Shown piece after piece: positions 50,164 through 59,447 of a DNA stretch of 64,000 bases; position 1 is the first letter of the stretch, and the number at the start of each line of letters is the position of its first letter. Source of the DNA: Leucobacter sp. OH1287 (GTDB lineage: Bacteria > Actinomycetota > Actinomycetes > Actinomycetales > Microbacteriaceae); NCBI RefSeq assembly GCF_003859945.1, contig NZ_RQYM01000009.1, positions 1-64,000 on the forward strand. Reading direction: 5' to 3'. The position numbers and the translations under genes are program-made. The notes below the pieces were generated by a model. That model was not told the origin of the DNA. It saw nothing but the letters and a program-made list of their open reading frames with translations, and did not search any database.

Positions 50164-51921
50164 CTAGCCCTTCAGGTTGGGGAAGTCGCTCTCGCGCCAC
50201 TCGGTGCGGATCCGCTCGCCCGCGCTGTAAGCAGCCTCTTCGCGCTGCCTCAGCTCAACACGGCGGATCTTGCCCGAGGTGGTCTTGGGCAGCACAAAAA
50301 ACTCGACACGGCGCACACGCATGTAGGGTGGCAGTGCCTCACGGGCGTGCGCGAGAATCGCGCGGGCAGTGTCAGCGTCCTCCGCAAACCCGGCTGTGAC
50401 GGCAACATACGCTTTCGTGATGTTCAAGCGAGTCTCGTCAGGTGCTCCAACAACAGCGGCCTCCGCAACCGCTGGATGCTCCAGCAGCACAGACTCAACC
50501 TCAAACGGTGAAACCTTAAAATCGCTCGACTTGAAAACATCATCGGTACGGCCAACAAAGGTGAGCAGCCCGTCTGCGCCACGAGAAGCAACATCGCCGG
50601 TGTGATAGAGCCCGCCGCGGGTGGCCTTCGCGGTCGCCTCAGGATTGTCGAGATAACCGGGCATCAGATTAACCGGGTGGCTGGTCAGCGGCAGACAGAT
50701 CTCGCCCTCAACCTCACCGGATTCCGGGAGCGGATCGCCGGTAACCGGGTCCGCCAAAATAACGCTGTTACCGGGCAGCGGCCTGCCCATCGCGCCGGCA
50801 ACAATCCGGTCGCCTGGCAGGTTACCGATCAGCGCGGTCGTTTCGGTCTGGCCGTAGCCGTCGCGAATCTCCAGCCCCCACCAGCGTTTAATCTGCGAAA
50901 TCACCTCAGAATTAAGCGGCTCACCGGCAGAAATAACCTCACGCAGGGCGTGTGGTTTAACGCGCAGCTCGTGCTGGATCAGCATCCGCCACACCGTTGG
51001 GGGAGCACAGAAGGTGTTAACTCCGGCGCTGTCGAGGCGATCCACCAGCTCATCAACATCGAAGCGAGCATAGTTGAGCACGTAGATTGTCGCCTCCGCG
51101 TGCCACGGTGCAAAGAAGCTGGACCAGGCGTGTTTGCCCCAGCCGGGCGCGCTAATCACCATGTGCACATCGCCCGGTTTCACGCCGATCCAAGCCATTG
51201 TGCTGAGGTGGCCGACCGGGTAAGAAATATGGTCGTGAACAACAATCTTCGGCAGGCTGGTTGTGCCTGACGTGAAATACTGCAGCGCGTGATCTTTGCC
51301 CGCGGCGAGCTTCGCAACCGGGGTGTCCTTAGCGGATCCGGCATCGTCATACTGCAGCCACTCAGAAAAATCGGCGTTCGCCGCCTTTTTTGCGGCGGGG
51401 GAGAGGGTGTCAGCGGCCGCCGAGTGGACGAGCACACCGCGCCAGTCGCCAGCAATATCGTTGAACTTTACGGCGTTGACGTGGCTCGCGAAAACCCAGC
51501 TGACCTTGCCGCGGGAGACGCGATCCGCCAGCTCATGCTCGCCGAGCACAACCGAGGTGGGCAAAATAACTGCACCGATTTTCAGGGCGGCGAGCATCAA
51601 CTCCCACAGCTCAATCTGGTTATCGAGCATCAGCATCAGTACGGCTCCGGGCTTCACGCCCTGGTCGAGCAGCCAGTTCGCAACCTGGTTAGAGCGGCGA
51701 GACAGCTCAGCAAAGGTGTAAGAGTTGTCGGCCCCTCCCACCTCGGCGATGCGCAGCGCAACCCGGTCGTTGTCCTTCGCAATCACGTCAAACCAGTCGT
51801 GCGCCCAGTTGAAATCCTCAAGATCACGCGGGAACTCAAAACTGGTGCGCTGCTCGGCGGGAGACAGCGCGAGCAGCTCATCGCGGGCGACACGGAAAGC
51901 GTTTGATGCGTTGCTATTCAT
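50164..51921 (-). CDS. AMP-forming acyl-CoA synthetase
   Basis: 585 residues. The AMP-binding domain shows YFTSGTTSLPKIVVH (the usual TSGTTGxPK with Gly replaced by Ser), GYGQTET, YHTGDVA and the C-terminal LPKTTSGKIRR. It activates a carboxylic acid with ATP and joins it to CoA. The substrate class looks closest to acetate, medium-chain or aromatic acids and cannot be fixed by sequence alone. It stands alone on the minus strand after the parAB genes. Confidence 0.9.
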   Translation of the reverse strand: MNSNASNAFRVARDELLALSPAEQRTSFEFPRDLEDFNWAHDWFDVIAKDNDRVALRIAEVGGADNSYTFAELSRRSNQVANWLLDQGVKPGAVLMLMLDNQIELWELMLAALKIGAVILPTSVVLGEHELADRVSRGKVSWVFASHVNAVKFNDIAGDWRGVLVHSAAADTLSPAAKKAANADFSEWLQYDDAGSAKDTPVAKLAAGKDHALQYFTSGTTSLPKIVVHDHISYPVGHLSTMAWIGVKPGDVHMVISAPGWGKHAWSSFFAPWHAEATIYVLNYARFDVDELVDRLDSAGVNTFCAPPTVWRMLIQHELRVKPHALREVISAGEPLNSEVISQIKRWWGLEIRDGYGQTETTALIGNLPGDRIVAGAMGRPLPGNSVILADPVTGDPLPESGEVEGEICLPLTSHPVNLMPGYLDNPEATAKATRGGLYHTGDVASRGADGLLTFVGRTDDVFKSSDFKVSPFEVESVLLEHPAVAEAAVVGAPDETRLNITKAYVAVTAGFAEDADTARAILAHAREALPPYMRVRRVEFFVLPKTTSGKIRRVELRQREEAAYSAGERIRTEWRESDFPNLKG

Positions 51922-52047
51922 ATATAGATTGTCTCACAGCACCGGCGGAAACAGGCGGTTTTGTCGATAATCCCCAGGAAGGGGGAGTGGATCCGGGCCA
52001 ACGAGCCGCGCGTGGAGGCGCGAGCAAGCCACCTGTGAGCGCCTGGG

Positions 52048-52076
52048 TTAGGGATCCGCCCAACAGCCGCTAGAAT
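52048..52076 (+). promoter_or_regulatory. Promoter giving a leaderless yggS mRNA
   Basis: TTAGGG (52048-52053), 17-bp spacer, TAGAAT (52071-52076), with the ATG at 52083 at the expected transcription start. The -35 overlaps a GGATCC-type motif at 52052-52057. Confidence 0.5.
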
Positions 52077-52082
52077 AGCTGC

Positions 52083-52829
52083 ATGGAATCAGCTGTTAAG
52101 AGTGTTGAAGAGTACAGAGCAAACCTTGCCGCGGTGAACGCAAACATTGCGGCGGCGGCCGAGCGTGCTGGCCGCGACCTCAGCGAGATCCGGCTGCTGC
52201 CGGTGAGCAAAACGATTCCAGAGGAGGGGCTGCGCAACGCCATCGCCGCGGGTATGCACCGGCTCGGCGAAAACAAGGTGCAGGAGGCGAAACGCAAGTG
52301 GCAAAACCTCGCCGATCTTGAGGTTGAGTGGGCGGTTATCGGCCACCTGCAGCGCAACAAGGCGAAGGACGTTGCCGAGTTCGCCAGCGAGTTCCAGGCG
52401 CTTGACAGCGACCGGCTCGCCGAAACCCTCGACCGTCGCCTGCAGAGCCTCGGCCGCAGCCTCGACGTTTATGTGCAGGTTAACACCAGCGGTGAGGAAT
52501 CAAAGTTCGGGCTTACCCCCGACGCCGCTGTCGACTTCATCAAAACCCTGCCGCAGTACAGCGCGCTGCGGGTTCGCGGCCTGATGACGCTCGCAATCTT
52601 CAGCAGCGACACCGAGCGGGTGCGCGAGTGTTTCCGGGTGCTGCGCACGGTGCGCGACCGGGTGCGCGACATCGACGCGGACCTGCTGGGCCCCGCCGAA
52701 CTGTCGATGGGCATGTCCGGCGACTACGAGGTCGCGATCGAGGAGGGCGCGAACTGTGTGCGCGTCGGCACCGCGATCTTCGGCAAGCGCAACGTCTCAG
52801 ACGCAACCTGGTGGCCAGGGGTTTCCTAG
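52083..52829 (+). CDS. yggS: YggS/PLPBP pyridoxal phosphate-binding protein
   Basis: 248 residues, a PLP-binding TIM-barrel. The Schiff-base lysine is Lys43 in RLLPVSKTIP. The RLGENKVQEA and LMTLAIFS motifs are normal for the family. Members keep PLP homeostasis; in actinobacteria the gene is often near ftsZ but here it is elsewhere. No ribosome site is seen; see the promoter at 52048. Confidence 0.92.
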   Translation: MESAVKSVEEYRANLAAVNANIAAAAERAGRDLSEIRLLPVSKTIPEEGLRNAIAAGMHRLGENKVQEAKRKWQNLADLEVEWAVIGHLQRNKAKDVAEFASEFQALDSDRLAETLDRRLQSLGRSLDVYVQVNTSGEESKFGLTPDAAVDFIKTLPQYSALRVRGLMTLAIFSSDTERVRECFRVLRTVRDRVRDIDADLLGPAELSMGMSGDYEVAIEEGANCVRVGTAIFGKRNVSDATWWPGVS

Positions 52830-53240
52830 GCGGATCCACCCACCCCGCCTCAGGGGGCTTGCTAAGCAGCTGGATCCGCGCCGGGCTGCCCGGGTTTCCT
52901 TGGGGTGCCTCGATGCCGGGGCGCCCCGATGCCGGGCTGCCCGGATCCGCCCGCCCCGCCAGCCTGGTTATATAGACTCTATGTAACTAGATATAGAGAA
53001 CATCCCTGCTGGTGTGTTTGTAATCCGATTGTTATGTTTTAGCAATGGTGACTAAATCCCCGAAAAATCAATAATTTCAAGGGGGTTGATGGGGGATCCA
53101 CCCGCCCCGCCCGAAAAAACCCGGCGAGCCGCCGCACTTTTTAGTTAAAGTAGCTGATGAGAGTGTTTTGATGCTCTTTTAAAAGTTGGTAATCGGAGCG
53201 GTGCTCTTAGATAGGGCACAGCACAAGGAAGTGATATCAG
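52830..53240. other. Gene-free GC-rich and repeat-bearing spacer
   Basis: 411 bp without a gene. The left half is very GC-rich and holds four GGATCC copies (near 52832, 52872, 52944, 53095), two CGATGCCGGG units and GCCCCGCC runs. The right half is AT-rich and leads to the ABC importer, with GGAAG before the start. Small inverted repeats near 53158-53180 (GAGTG/GATGCTC) could be leader structure. Confidence 0.5.
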
Positions 53241-54140
53241 ATGAAACTACGATACAAGGCACCTGCGCTCATTGCGGCTGCGGCGTTGGCGTTCGGCATT
53301 ACCGCCTGCGCAGACAACAGCGCGTCTGAGGGTGAGGGGAAAACCAGCACCGATGCCGTCGCGTCCGTGAAGGTGGATGAGGCAGCACGCGCTGCTCTGC
53401 CGGCGGATATTCGTGACGGCGGTGAGCTGATTGTCGGATCAGACCTTGGTTACCCACCAAACGAGTACAAGGACGCAAACAACAAGCCAGCGGGTTGGGC
53501 GGTTGACCTGGTTGAGGCTGTTGGCGCGAAGCTCGGCTTGACTGTGCGCTGGGAGGTTGCGGCGTTTGACCAGATCATCCCGCAGATCACCGGCGGCACC
53601 TACCACCTCGGATCATCATCATTCACCGACAACGCTGAGCGTCAGAAGTCCGTTGACTTTGTTGACTACTATGAGGCAGGTATTCTGCACGCACAGAGCA
53701 GCGGCGCTGGCCTCAAGGCTGACGACCTGTGTGGTCTGAAGATTTCTGTGCAGACCGGTACAACCGCTCACACCGACGTGGTTCCAGCAATCACCGAGGA
53801 GTGTGAGGCAGCCGGTAAACCAGCCGTTGACATGAAGGTGTTTGACGCACAGGAGGACGCAACCCAGGCTCTCGTGCTCGGCAATGTTGACGTGATGACC
53901 GCTGACTCACCGATTGTGCTCGACGCGATCGCAAAAACCGGTGGCAAGCTGGAGCAGCTCGGCGACGTCTTTGACTCAGCACCTTACGGTCTGGTCACCG
54001 ACAAGAACACCGAACTGACCGAGGCTGTGCGACTGGCTCTGCAGTCCCTGTTCGATGACGGCACCTACGAGCAGATCCTCAGCGATCACGGTGTTGAGGA
54101 CGGAGCAATCGAGAAGGTAACAATCAACGCGGGCAAGTAA
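53241..54140 (+). CDS. Polar amino-acid ABC importer, substrate-binding lipoprotein
   Basis: 299 residues. An N-terminal signal with a lipobox ending in Cys23 (FGITAC) anchors it outside. The solute-binding domain (family 3) reads ELIVGSDLGYPPNEYKD, and TGGTYHLGSSSFTDNAERQ. It would bind a glutamine-, histidine- or arginine-like ligand. It precedes the permease by 37 bp. GGAAG lies before the ATG. Confidence 0.92.
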   Translation: MKLRYKAPALIAAAALAFGITACADNSASEGEGKTSTDAVASVKVDEAARAALPADIRDGGELIVGSDLGYPPNEYKDANNKPAGWAVDLVEAVGAKLGLTVRWEVAAFDQIIPQITGGTYHLGSSSFTDNAERQKSVDFVDYYEAGILHAQSSGAGLKADDLCGLKISVQTGTTAHTDVVPAITEECEAAGKPAVDMKVFDAQEDATQALVLGNVDVMTADSPIVLDAIAKTGGKLEQLGDVFDSAPYGLVTDKNTELTEAVRLALQSLFDDGTYEQILSDHGVEDGAIEKVTINAGK

Positions 54141-54177
54141 ACCGCGAGAGGTGAAAACCGCAGAGGTGTATTAGCTG

Positions 54178-55188
54178 ATGAGTGAAAAAACGGGCGAGAA
54201 AACCCCTTTTTACGACACTGAGCCGATTGAGGCGATTAAACTAAAGCGACCCGGCCGCATTGTGTTCGCGGTTGTGCTGGTCATCCTGACCGTGCTGTTC
54301 GTCTGGGACGCAGCCGTTGTGCGGCAGGCATACGACTGGCCAGAGGTCGGCAAATACCTGTTTGATCGCCGCATTGTGGAGGCCGTTGGGGTAACCCTGG
54401 TCCTCACCGTGCTGTCAATGATCCTGGCGGTCGCGGTCGGTGTCACCCTCGCGATTATGCGAATGTCCCCAAACACGGTTGTGCGATCGGTCGCCTGGGT
54501 TTACCTGTGGCTGTTCCGCGGCACCCCGGTTTACGTGCAGCTGGTGTTTTGGGGCCTGCTCGCAACCATCTACAAGAGCGTCGATTTCGGCATCCCGGGA
54601 CTGGATCCGCTCGCGTCGATCGAGGTGTCTGGGGTTCTAAAGAACGCGTTCATTCTCTGTATTCTGGGTCTCGGTTTGAACGAGTCAGCCTACATGGCTG
54701 AGATTGTTCGCGCCGGTCTGATCTCGGTTGATAAGGGACAGAACGAGGCCGCAACCGCGCTCGGTCTGGGCTGGTGGCACACGATGAGCCGCATCGTCCT
54801 GCCACAGGCAATGCGCGTTATCATCCCGCCAACCGGCAACGAATTCATCTCGCTGCTGAAAACCACATCGCTGGTGACCGCGGTGCCGTTCACACTCGAG
54901 CTATACACGAGAACCCGCGATATTTCAGCGGTCACCTACAAACCGGTGCCGATGCTGATCGTCGCCTCCATTTGGTACCTCGCCGTCACCTCGATCCTGA
55001 TGGTCGGTCAGTACTACCTGGAGCGCCACTTCGCAAAGGGCGCAAACGACCGTCCAAAGGTTATGAAGCCAACGGTTGCGACGGGGGTAATTACGCTCCC
55101 CGAGGCTGCCGAGCTTGATGGGGCGGGCGGATCCACCAACACCGCAGACAGTGTTGCAGCACCGGGTGCAACAGGACAGGAGCGTTAA
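54178..55188 (+). CDS. Polar amino-acid ABC importer, permease
   Basis: 336 residues with a cytoplasmic N-terminus and about six membrane helices. The ABC permease EAA loop is seen in [22 protein letters not shown]. An extra C-terminal tail of about 50 residues ([15 protein letters not shown]) carries a GGATCC and is not family-like. It works with the lipoprotein and ATPase on either side. Confidence 0.92.
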   Translation: MSEKTGEKTPFYDTEPIEAIKLKRPGRIVFAVVLVILTVLFVWDAAVVRQAYDWPEVGKYLFDRRIVEAVGVTLVLTVLSMILAVAVGVTLAIMRMSPNTVVRSVAWVYLWLFRGTPVYVQLVFWGLLATIYKSVDFGIPGLDPLASIEVSGVLKNAFILCILGLGLNESAYMAEIVRAGLISVDKGQNEAATALGLGWWHTMSRIVLPQAMRVIIPPTGNEFISLLKTTSLVTAVPFTLELYTRTRDISAVTYKPVPMLIVASIWYLAVTSILMVGQYYLERHFAKGANDRPKVMKPTVATGVITLPEAAELDGAGGSTNTADSVAAPGATGQER

Positions 55189-55190
55189 CC

Positions 55191-55964
55191 GTGACAACCG
55201 TAACCCCGATGGTAAAAGCTGAGGGCGTCTCGAAAAGCTACGGATCAAACCTGGTTTTGCGCTCTATCTCCCTGGAGGTTATGCCGGGCGAGGTGCTGTG
55301 TCTGGTGGGGCCGTCTGGCTCCGGCAAGTCAACCTTCCTGCGCTGCATCAACCACCTGGAGGAGGTTAACGCTGGCAGGCTGTTCGTTGACGGTGAGCTG
55401 GTTGGCTACCGCGAAAAGAACGGCAAACTGTATGAGCTACACCCGCGCGAGGCGGCTGCGCAGCGTAAGGACATCGGCATGGTGTTCCAGCGCTTCAACC
55501 TGTTCCCGCACATGACCGCGCTCGAGAACGTGATGATCGCGCCGCAGCTACACAAAAAGGCTGAAAAGACCGTGCTAAAAGCGGAGGCGATGGATCTGCT
55601 CGCGAAGGTTGGTCTCGCCGACAGGCACGACTACTACCCGTCACAGCTCTCGGGCGGTCAGCAGCAGCGTGTTGCGATCGCGCGGGCGCTCGCCATGAAA
55701 CCAAAGCTGATGCTGTTTGATGAGCCAACCAGCGCGCTCGACCCGGAGCTTGTGGGTGAGGTGCTAGAGGTTATGAAGGAGCTCGCGCGCTCCGGCATGA
55801 CGATGGTGGTTGTGACCCACGAGATGGGCTTCGCTCGCGAGGTCGCCGACAAGCTCGTGTTCATGGACGGCGGCGTTGTGGTTGAGGCTGGTGACCCAAC
55901 CCAGGTGCTCACCAACCCGCAGCGGGAGCGCACCAAGGCGTTCCTGCGCAAGGTGCTGAAGTAA
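55191..55964 (+). CDS. Polar amino-acid ABC importer, ATPase
   Basis: 257 residues from a GTG start, 2 bp after the permease stop. Walker [10 protein letters not shown], signature [13 protein letters not shown] and Walker [14 protein letters not shown] are complete. It drives import by the two preceding proteins. Closest in style to GlnQ/HisP. Confidence 0.95.
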   Translation: MTTVTPMVKAEGVSKSYGSNLVLRSISLEVMPGEVLCLVGPSGSGKSTFLRCINHLEEVNAGRLFVDGELVGYREKNGKLYELHPREAAAQRKDIGMVFQRFNLFPHMTALENVMIAPQLHKKAEKTVLKAEAMDLLAKVGLADRHDYYPSQLSGGQQQRVAIARALAMKPKLMLFDEPTSALDPELVGEVLEVMKELARSGMTMVVVTHEMGFAREVADKLVFMDGGVVVEAGDPTQVLTNPQRERTKAFLRKVLK

Positions 55965-55988
55965 CTAGCGTGCTGCAGTAGACTGTGC

Positions 55989-56048
55989 CGGTTAGTCCCT
56001 GAGGGGAGTTGTTTTCCCCCCTTTCTTGGCTTCCCGCGGGGCTAACCG
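55989..56048 (+). other. Structured region after the ABC operon
   Basis: CGGTTAG-T-CCC pairs with GGGGCTAACCG at the outer ends, with an inner GGGGA/TCCCC hairpin, just downstream of the ATPase gene. It may be part of the terminator system. Confidence 0.35.
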
Positions 56049-56062
56049 TCACACACTCGCAA

Positions 56063-56105
56063 GAACCGCTGCTTCACCGGTAACTAGCCGGCGGGGCAGC
56101 GGTTC
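56063..56105. terminator. Convergent terminator before tagD
   Basis: GAACCGCTGC/GCAGCGGTTC, a perfect 10-bp outer stem with an inner CCGG/CCGG pair, immediately after the tagD stop on the minus strand. Confidence 0.6.
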
Positions 56106-56106
56106 G

Positions 56107-56499
56107 CTACTGCCCAAGCTCCTCTTTAATCTTGGTTGTTGAGATCCCCTCTGTGCGGTCGAGGTAGATAACCTCGCAGTGCGGGCGCAGCACCTCAAAG
56201 TTGGGGTTCCCGGCCCAGTCGCTACCCATCACAACCGAGTCAACCTCGTATTTTTTGACGTCCGCGATCTTCTGCTCCCAGTTCTCCTCGGGGATCACCA
56301 GGTCGACGTACCGCACCGCCTCCAGCATCTTCTTGCGGGTCTCAAAATCGTGGTACGTTTTTTTGCCCTTACCGCGGTTAAACTCCTCGGTTGAGACGGC
56401 GACAATAAGGTAGTCGCCGCAGGCGCGGGCGCGCTGCAGCAGCCTGATGTGACCCCAGTGGAGGAGGTCGAAGGTGCCGTAGGTGAGGATCCGCCGCAT
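56107..56499 (-). CDS. tagD: Glycerol-3-phosphate cytidylyltransferase
   Basis: 130 residues. The nucleotidyltransferase motif TYGTFDLLHWGHIRLL with HWGH and a C-terminal RTEGISTTKI are diagnostic. It makes CDP-glycerol from CTP and glycerol 3-phosphate, used for teichoic acid or glycerol-containing cell-surface polymers. No other teichoic acid gene is next to it. 1 bp separates it from the next minus-strand gene's stop. Confidence 0.93.
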   Translation of the reverse strand: MRRILTYGTFDLLHWGHIRLLQRARACGDYLIVAVSTEEFNRGKGKKTYHDFETRKKMLEAVRYVDLVIPEENWEQKIADVKKYEVDSVVMGSDWAGNPNFEVLRPHCEVIYLDRTEGISTTKIKEELGQ

Positions 56500-56500
56500 G

Positions 56501-56725
56501 CTACTGGTTCTCGATTAACAGGCCTGCAATGCCGCCAACGAGTGAGGCGCCCGCGATCGCGAACGCGGTGCCGATCAGGATGACGTGCACCTTCAGGAAG
56601 CTTGTTGCGCGGCCCTCGGCGTCGTAGGCGCGCTGGTCTTTGCGCACGCGGCGCAGGAACGGCGGCCAGATAACGAAGTTGAAGACGGCGTTAACGAGCA
56701 GCAAAACAGCGAGCAAAATAGTCAT
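56501..56725 (-). CDS. SCO4848-family small membrane protein
   Basis: 74 residues with two membrane helices (about 2-20 and 45-70) and a short basic loop (FLRRVRKDQRAYDAEGRATSF) between them. It matches the plan of the SCO4848 family in actinobacteria, whose role is unknown. It overlaps the HAD phosphatase gene by 4 bp. Confidence 0.75.
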   Translation of the reverse strand: MTILLAVLLLVNAVFNFVIWPPFLRRVRKDQRAYDAEGRATSFLKVHVILIGTAFAIAGASLVGGIAGLLIENQ

Positions 56726-57375
56726 AGTTCAAGCATACGCTGAAGCTCTGCCGCGGTGCTAGCTCTGCCGTATGCTCCCGGGGTTTTCTCACCGTCGCCG
56801 AATCCCCACTCGACGATGATGGTTGGCAGCCCACACCGCGCAGCGCCCTCAAGGTCGTGGATCCGGTCACCGATCATCACCCCGCCTGCGGCGTCGAATC
56901 CGGCGGCGGTTAAATCGGCGACCGCGCCGGCGATCATCTCGTGTTTGTGGATCCGCCCAGCCGGAATATCGGCACCCCACAGCGACACGAAGCAGTCTGC
57001 GAGCCCGAAGTGTTCGAGCCCGCGCTCAACCTGCCACTGCGCCTTCGAGCTGGCAACCGCCTGCGGCACGCCGAGGCTGTGCAGCTGCTGGATCAGTTCA
57101 GCGACGCCGGGGTAGAGGCTGACGAGGTAGTCGGGCGGCAGGTCCTCCGCCATTGCGCGGGTGTGCTGGGTTGCGAGCTTGGCGTCGGCGGGGGACATGC
57201 CCGCGATTTTCTCGAAGCTCTCGATTAGCGGCGGACCGATAAAGCGCCGCAGCTGCGCCTGGTCGAGCGCGGGATATTTGAGGAGTTCAACGACCCGGGT
57301 GACCCGCTCAAAGATTTCGGCGCCGGAGTCGAGGATTGTGCCGTCGACGTCCCAGATGATCGGGGAGAATCTCAT
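56722..57375 (-). CDS. HAD-family hydrolase
   Basis: 217 residues. DVDGTILD (motif I) at 9-16, ASSKAQW (motif II) and MIGDRIHDLEGA (motif IV) are present, with a helical cap domain between. The style is that of phosphoglycolate-phosphatase-like enzymes; substrate not known. Overlaps both neighbours by 4 bp. Confidence 0.9.
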   Translation of the reverse strand: MRFSPIIWDVDGTILDSGAEIFERVTRVVELLKYPALDQAQLRRFIGPPLIESFEKIAGMSPADAKLATQHTRAMAEDLPPDYLVSLYPGVAELIQQLHSLGVPQAVASSKAQWQVERGLEHFGLADCFVSLWGADIPAGRIHKHEMIAGAVADLTAAGFDAAGGVMIGDRIHDLEGAARCGLPTIIVEWGFGDGEKTPGAYGRASTAAELQRMLEL

Positions 57376-57989
57376 TTGCTGAGCCCCTCAAGCAGTTCGG
57401 CGGTGATTGGTTGATCGTCCGCTGCGAGTTCAACATAGCGGCGCAGCAGCACCTGTTTTGCCGAGCCGGAATCGAACTCGGCCGCGACAAAGCGGTCGCC
57501 GGTGATCAGCTGCAGCGCCTCGCGGGCGGGCATAACCGCGCCCTTTGGTTCTGCTGCGTTGCGGCGTGCGGCTCGCGAGTTTGCCTTCGCGCCACCCTTA
57601 ACCGCGAGGCGGAGCTCGTCCATTGAGGTGAAAATGGGGAGGACCAGCTGCCCCTGCGCGGTACGGAGGGTGCGGGCGCGGATGCCACGCTTCTTCGTGG
57701 TTGTGCCGGTTACATCAACCACCAAGAATCCCTCGCGGATCGCATTAAGGAACGCCGCCAGGTGCTCGTAGTTGGGGGTCTGCTGCAGCGCGGTGAGCGC
57801 GTCGCGTGCCTGCGTGTTGCTGTAGTCGGCGAACTCGGCGAGCTGGCTGAGATCCTGCTCGGCGAACTCGGCGCCGGGCTCTGCCGGTACCTGCTCGGGG
57901 TTCAGCGGTGCCGTGCCGGAAGCTGACTCGGCTGGTTCCTGCTCGGCCGGATCGCCGCTGTTTGGCTGGTTGGGGATTGAGGTAGTCAC
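57372..57989 (-). CDS. SseB-family protein
   Basis: 205 residues. The first 60 residues are acidic and Pro/Ser-rich. The SseB N-terminal domain covers about 65-200 (LVLPIFTSMDELRLA and VMPAREALQLI). In other bacteria the domain is poorly understood and may regulate enzymes by binding. It is probably first in the tagD transcript. Role unknown. Confidence 0.75.
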   Translation of the reverse strand: MTTSIPNQPNSGDPAEQEPAESASGTAPLNPEQVPAEPGAEFAEQDLSQLAEFADYSNTQARDALTALQQTPNYEHLAAFLNAIREGFLVVDVTGTTTKKRGIRARTLRTAQGQLVLPIFTSMDELRLAVKGGAKANSRAARRNAAEPKGAVMPAREALQLITGDRFVAAEFDSGSAKQVLLRRYVELAADDQPITAELLEGLSK

Positions 57990-58109
57990 GATTCGACCTT
58001 ACTTTATTACTCTGAACGCTTTTAGGCTGAGCGCTTGCGGGTTCTCTGCCGCGCGATGGGGCGGCGGGGCTGGATGGTGCGATTAGGCCGTGCGATTAGG
58101 CGGCGGGGT

Positions 58110-58802
58110 TTAGAACAGCGCGTTCATATCCTCGATGCCGCGCATGGCGTCGTAGTCGAGCACGAGGCAGCGGATCCCGCGATCCTCCGCCAGGGTGCGC
58201 GCCTGCGGTTTAATCTCCTGCGCCGCAAAAACCCCGTGCACGGGAGCGAGTCGGGGATCGCGATTCATCAGTTCCAGGTAGCGGGTGAGCTGTTCAACGC
58301 CGTCGATCTCGCCGCGCCGTTTAATCTCAACGGCAACTGATTCGCCAGCGTGATTGCGCGCGAGAATATCGACCGGCCCGATCGCCGTCATGTACTCGCG
58401 GCGCACGAGGGTGTGACCGTCTCCGAGCAGTTCGATCTGGTCAGCGAGCAGCTCCTGCAGGTGAGCTTCGACGCCGTCCTTCACCAGGCCCGGATCCACC
58501 CCCAAATCGACGCTCGTGTCTGCGAGCACCTCAAACAGCGAAATCACGAGCTTGTCGGAGGTTTTGCGCTGTGACACCTCCCACAGTTCGGCGATGCCGG
58601 CGGATTTTTGTTCGTCGCTCGGGGCGACCTCGGTGAGCGTGCAGGGCGGGCTCATCCAGTTGAGGGGTTTGTAGGATCCGCCGTCGGAGTGCACGAGCAC
58701 GCTGCCGTCGGCCTTCAACATTAGAACACGTTTCGCGCGGGGAAGGTGGGCGCTGAGGCGCCCCGCGTAGTCAACCGCGCAGTCTGCAACCACAATTCTC
58801 AC
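58110..58802 (-). CDS. nucS: Mismatch endonuclease NucS
   Basis: 230 residues. The N-terminal part reads [21 protein letters not shown] and the nuclease half has GPVDILARN...[24 protein letters not shown]. NucS replaces MutS/MutL mismatch repair in actinobacteria by cutting both strands at mispairs. Standard length. It lies 120 bp from the SseB gene, running the same way. Confidence 0.95.
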   Translation of the reverse strand: MRIVVADCAVDYAGRLSAHLPRAKRVLMLKADGSVLVHSDGGSYKPLNWMSPPCTLTEVAPSDEQKSAGIAELWEVSQRKTSDKLVISLFEVLADTSVDLGVDPGLVKDGVEAHLQELLADQIELLGDGHTLVRREYMTAIGPVDILARNHAGESVAVEIKRRGEIDGVEQLTRYLELMNRDPRLAPVHGVFAAQEIKPQARTLAEDRGIRCLVLDYDAMRGIEDMNALF

Positions 58803-58927
58803 CCAATAGAGTCTAGTGCCTGCCCCTTGTAAATACGCAAAATGCGCGGGCGGCGGGCGGTAATTATGGCAGGGTCGGCGGTTGCGACGCCGGCAGGGAC
58901 CGCGGCGCGGGCGGCAAGCGGATCCAA

Positions 58928-58943
58928 TGTTTCACGTGAAACA
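58928..58943. promoter_or_regulatory. parS site 7 (nucS-SMR intergenic)
   Basis: Perfect TGTTTCACGTGAAACA with a GGATCC two bases to its left. It is the outermost right-arm site, about 15 kb from dnaA. Confidence 0.95.
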
Positions 58944-59039
58944 TTGCTGCGGGCGCCAGCCAGTCACCGCCGCCGGCTTTGCTTTTCCGGGCTGTTTTGA
59001 TTTTTAATAGTATTTGCGCACAAATCTGACGGAGGCAGT

Positions 59040-59363
59040 ATGCTGGCATGGCTCTACCTGGCGGGCGCGATCGCCGCCGAAATCTTTGCGACCGTGATGT
59101 TGAAGTACTCGGAGGGGTGGTCGAAGCTGCTGCCCTCGGTCTGCTCAATCATCGGTTACGTCGTCGCGTTCGGGCTGCTCAGCTTTGCCTTGAAAACCTT
59201 TAACATCGGGGTTGCTTACGCTATTTGGTCCGCGGTCGGCACGGCGGCGGTTGCAATACTCGGGATCTGGTTATTCGGCGAAAAGCTGACGCTGGTTCAG
59301 GTCACGGGACTGGCGCTGCTGATTATTGGCGTTGTGCTGCTGGAGGTCGGGGGAGAGCACTAG
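59040..59363 (+). CDS. SMR-family multidrug exporter
   Basis: 107 residues, four membrane helices, with the key glutamate in IAAEIFATVMLKYSEGW as in EmrE. It works as a dimer exporting quaternary cations or guanidinium. Its start is either ATG (59040 or 59049). No regulator is adjacent. Confidence 0.9.
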   Translation: MLAWLYLAGAIAAEIFATVMLKYSEGWSKLLPSVCSIIGYVVAFGLLSFALKTFNIGVAYAIWSAVGTAAVAILGIWLFGEKLTLVQVTGLALLIIGVVLLEVGGEH

Positions 59364-59447
59364 CCCCGAGGCCGGCTCGCCTCGGCGGGGGAGCAAATAA
59401 CCGGAGAGGGCAGGGATCCAGACCGGAACCAACGCACCCGCACCCGC

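Noticed and set aside
53130-53235. SAM or T-box riboswitch ahead of the amino-acid importer
   Set aside because: Short inverted repeats exist, but none of the conserved core sequences of these classes was found.
55981-56105. SRP 4.5S RNA or another known structured RNA after the ABC operon
   Set aside because: The SRP core GGAAGGAAGCAGC-type loop is missing; the structures look like terminator hairpins.
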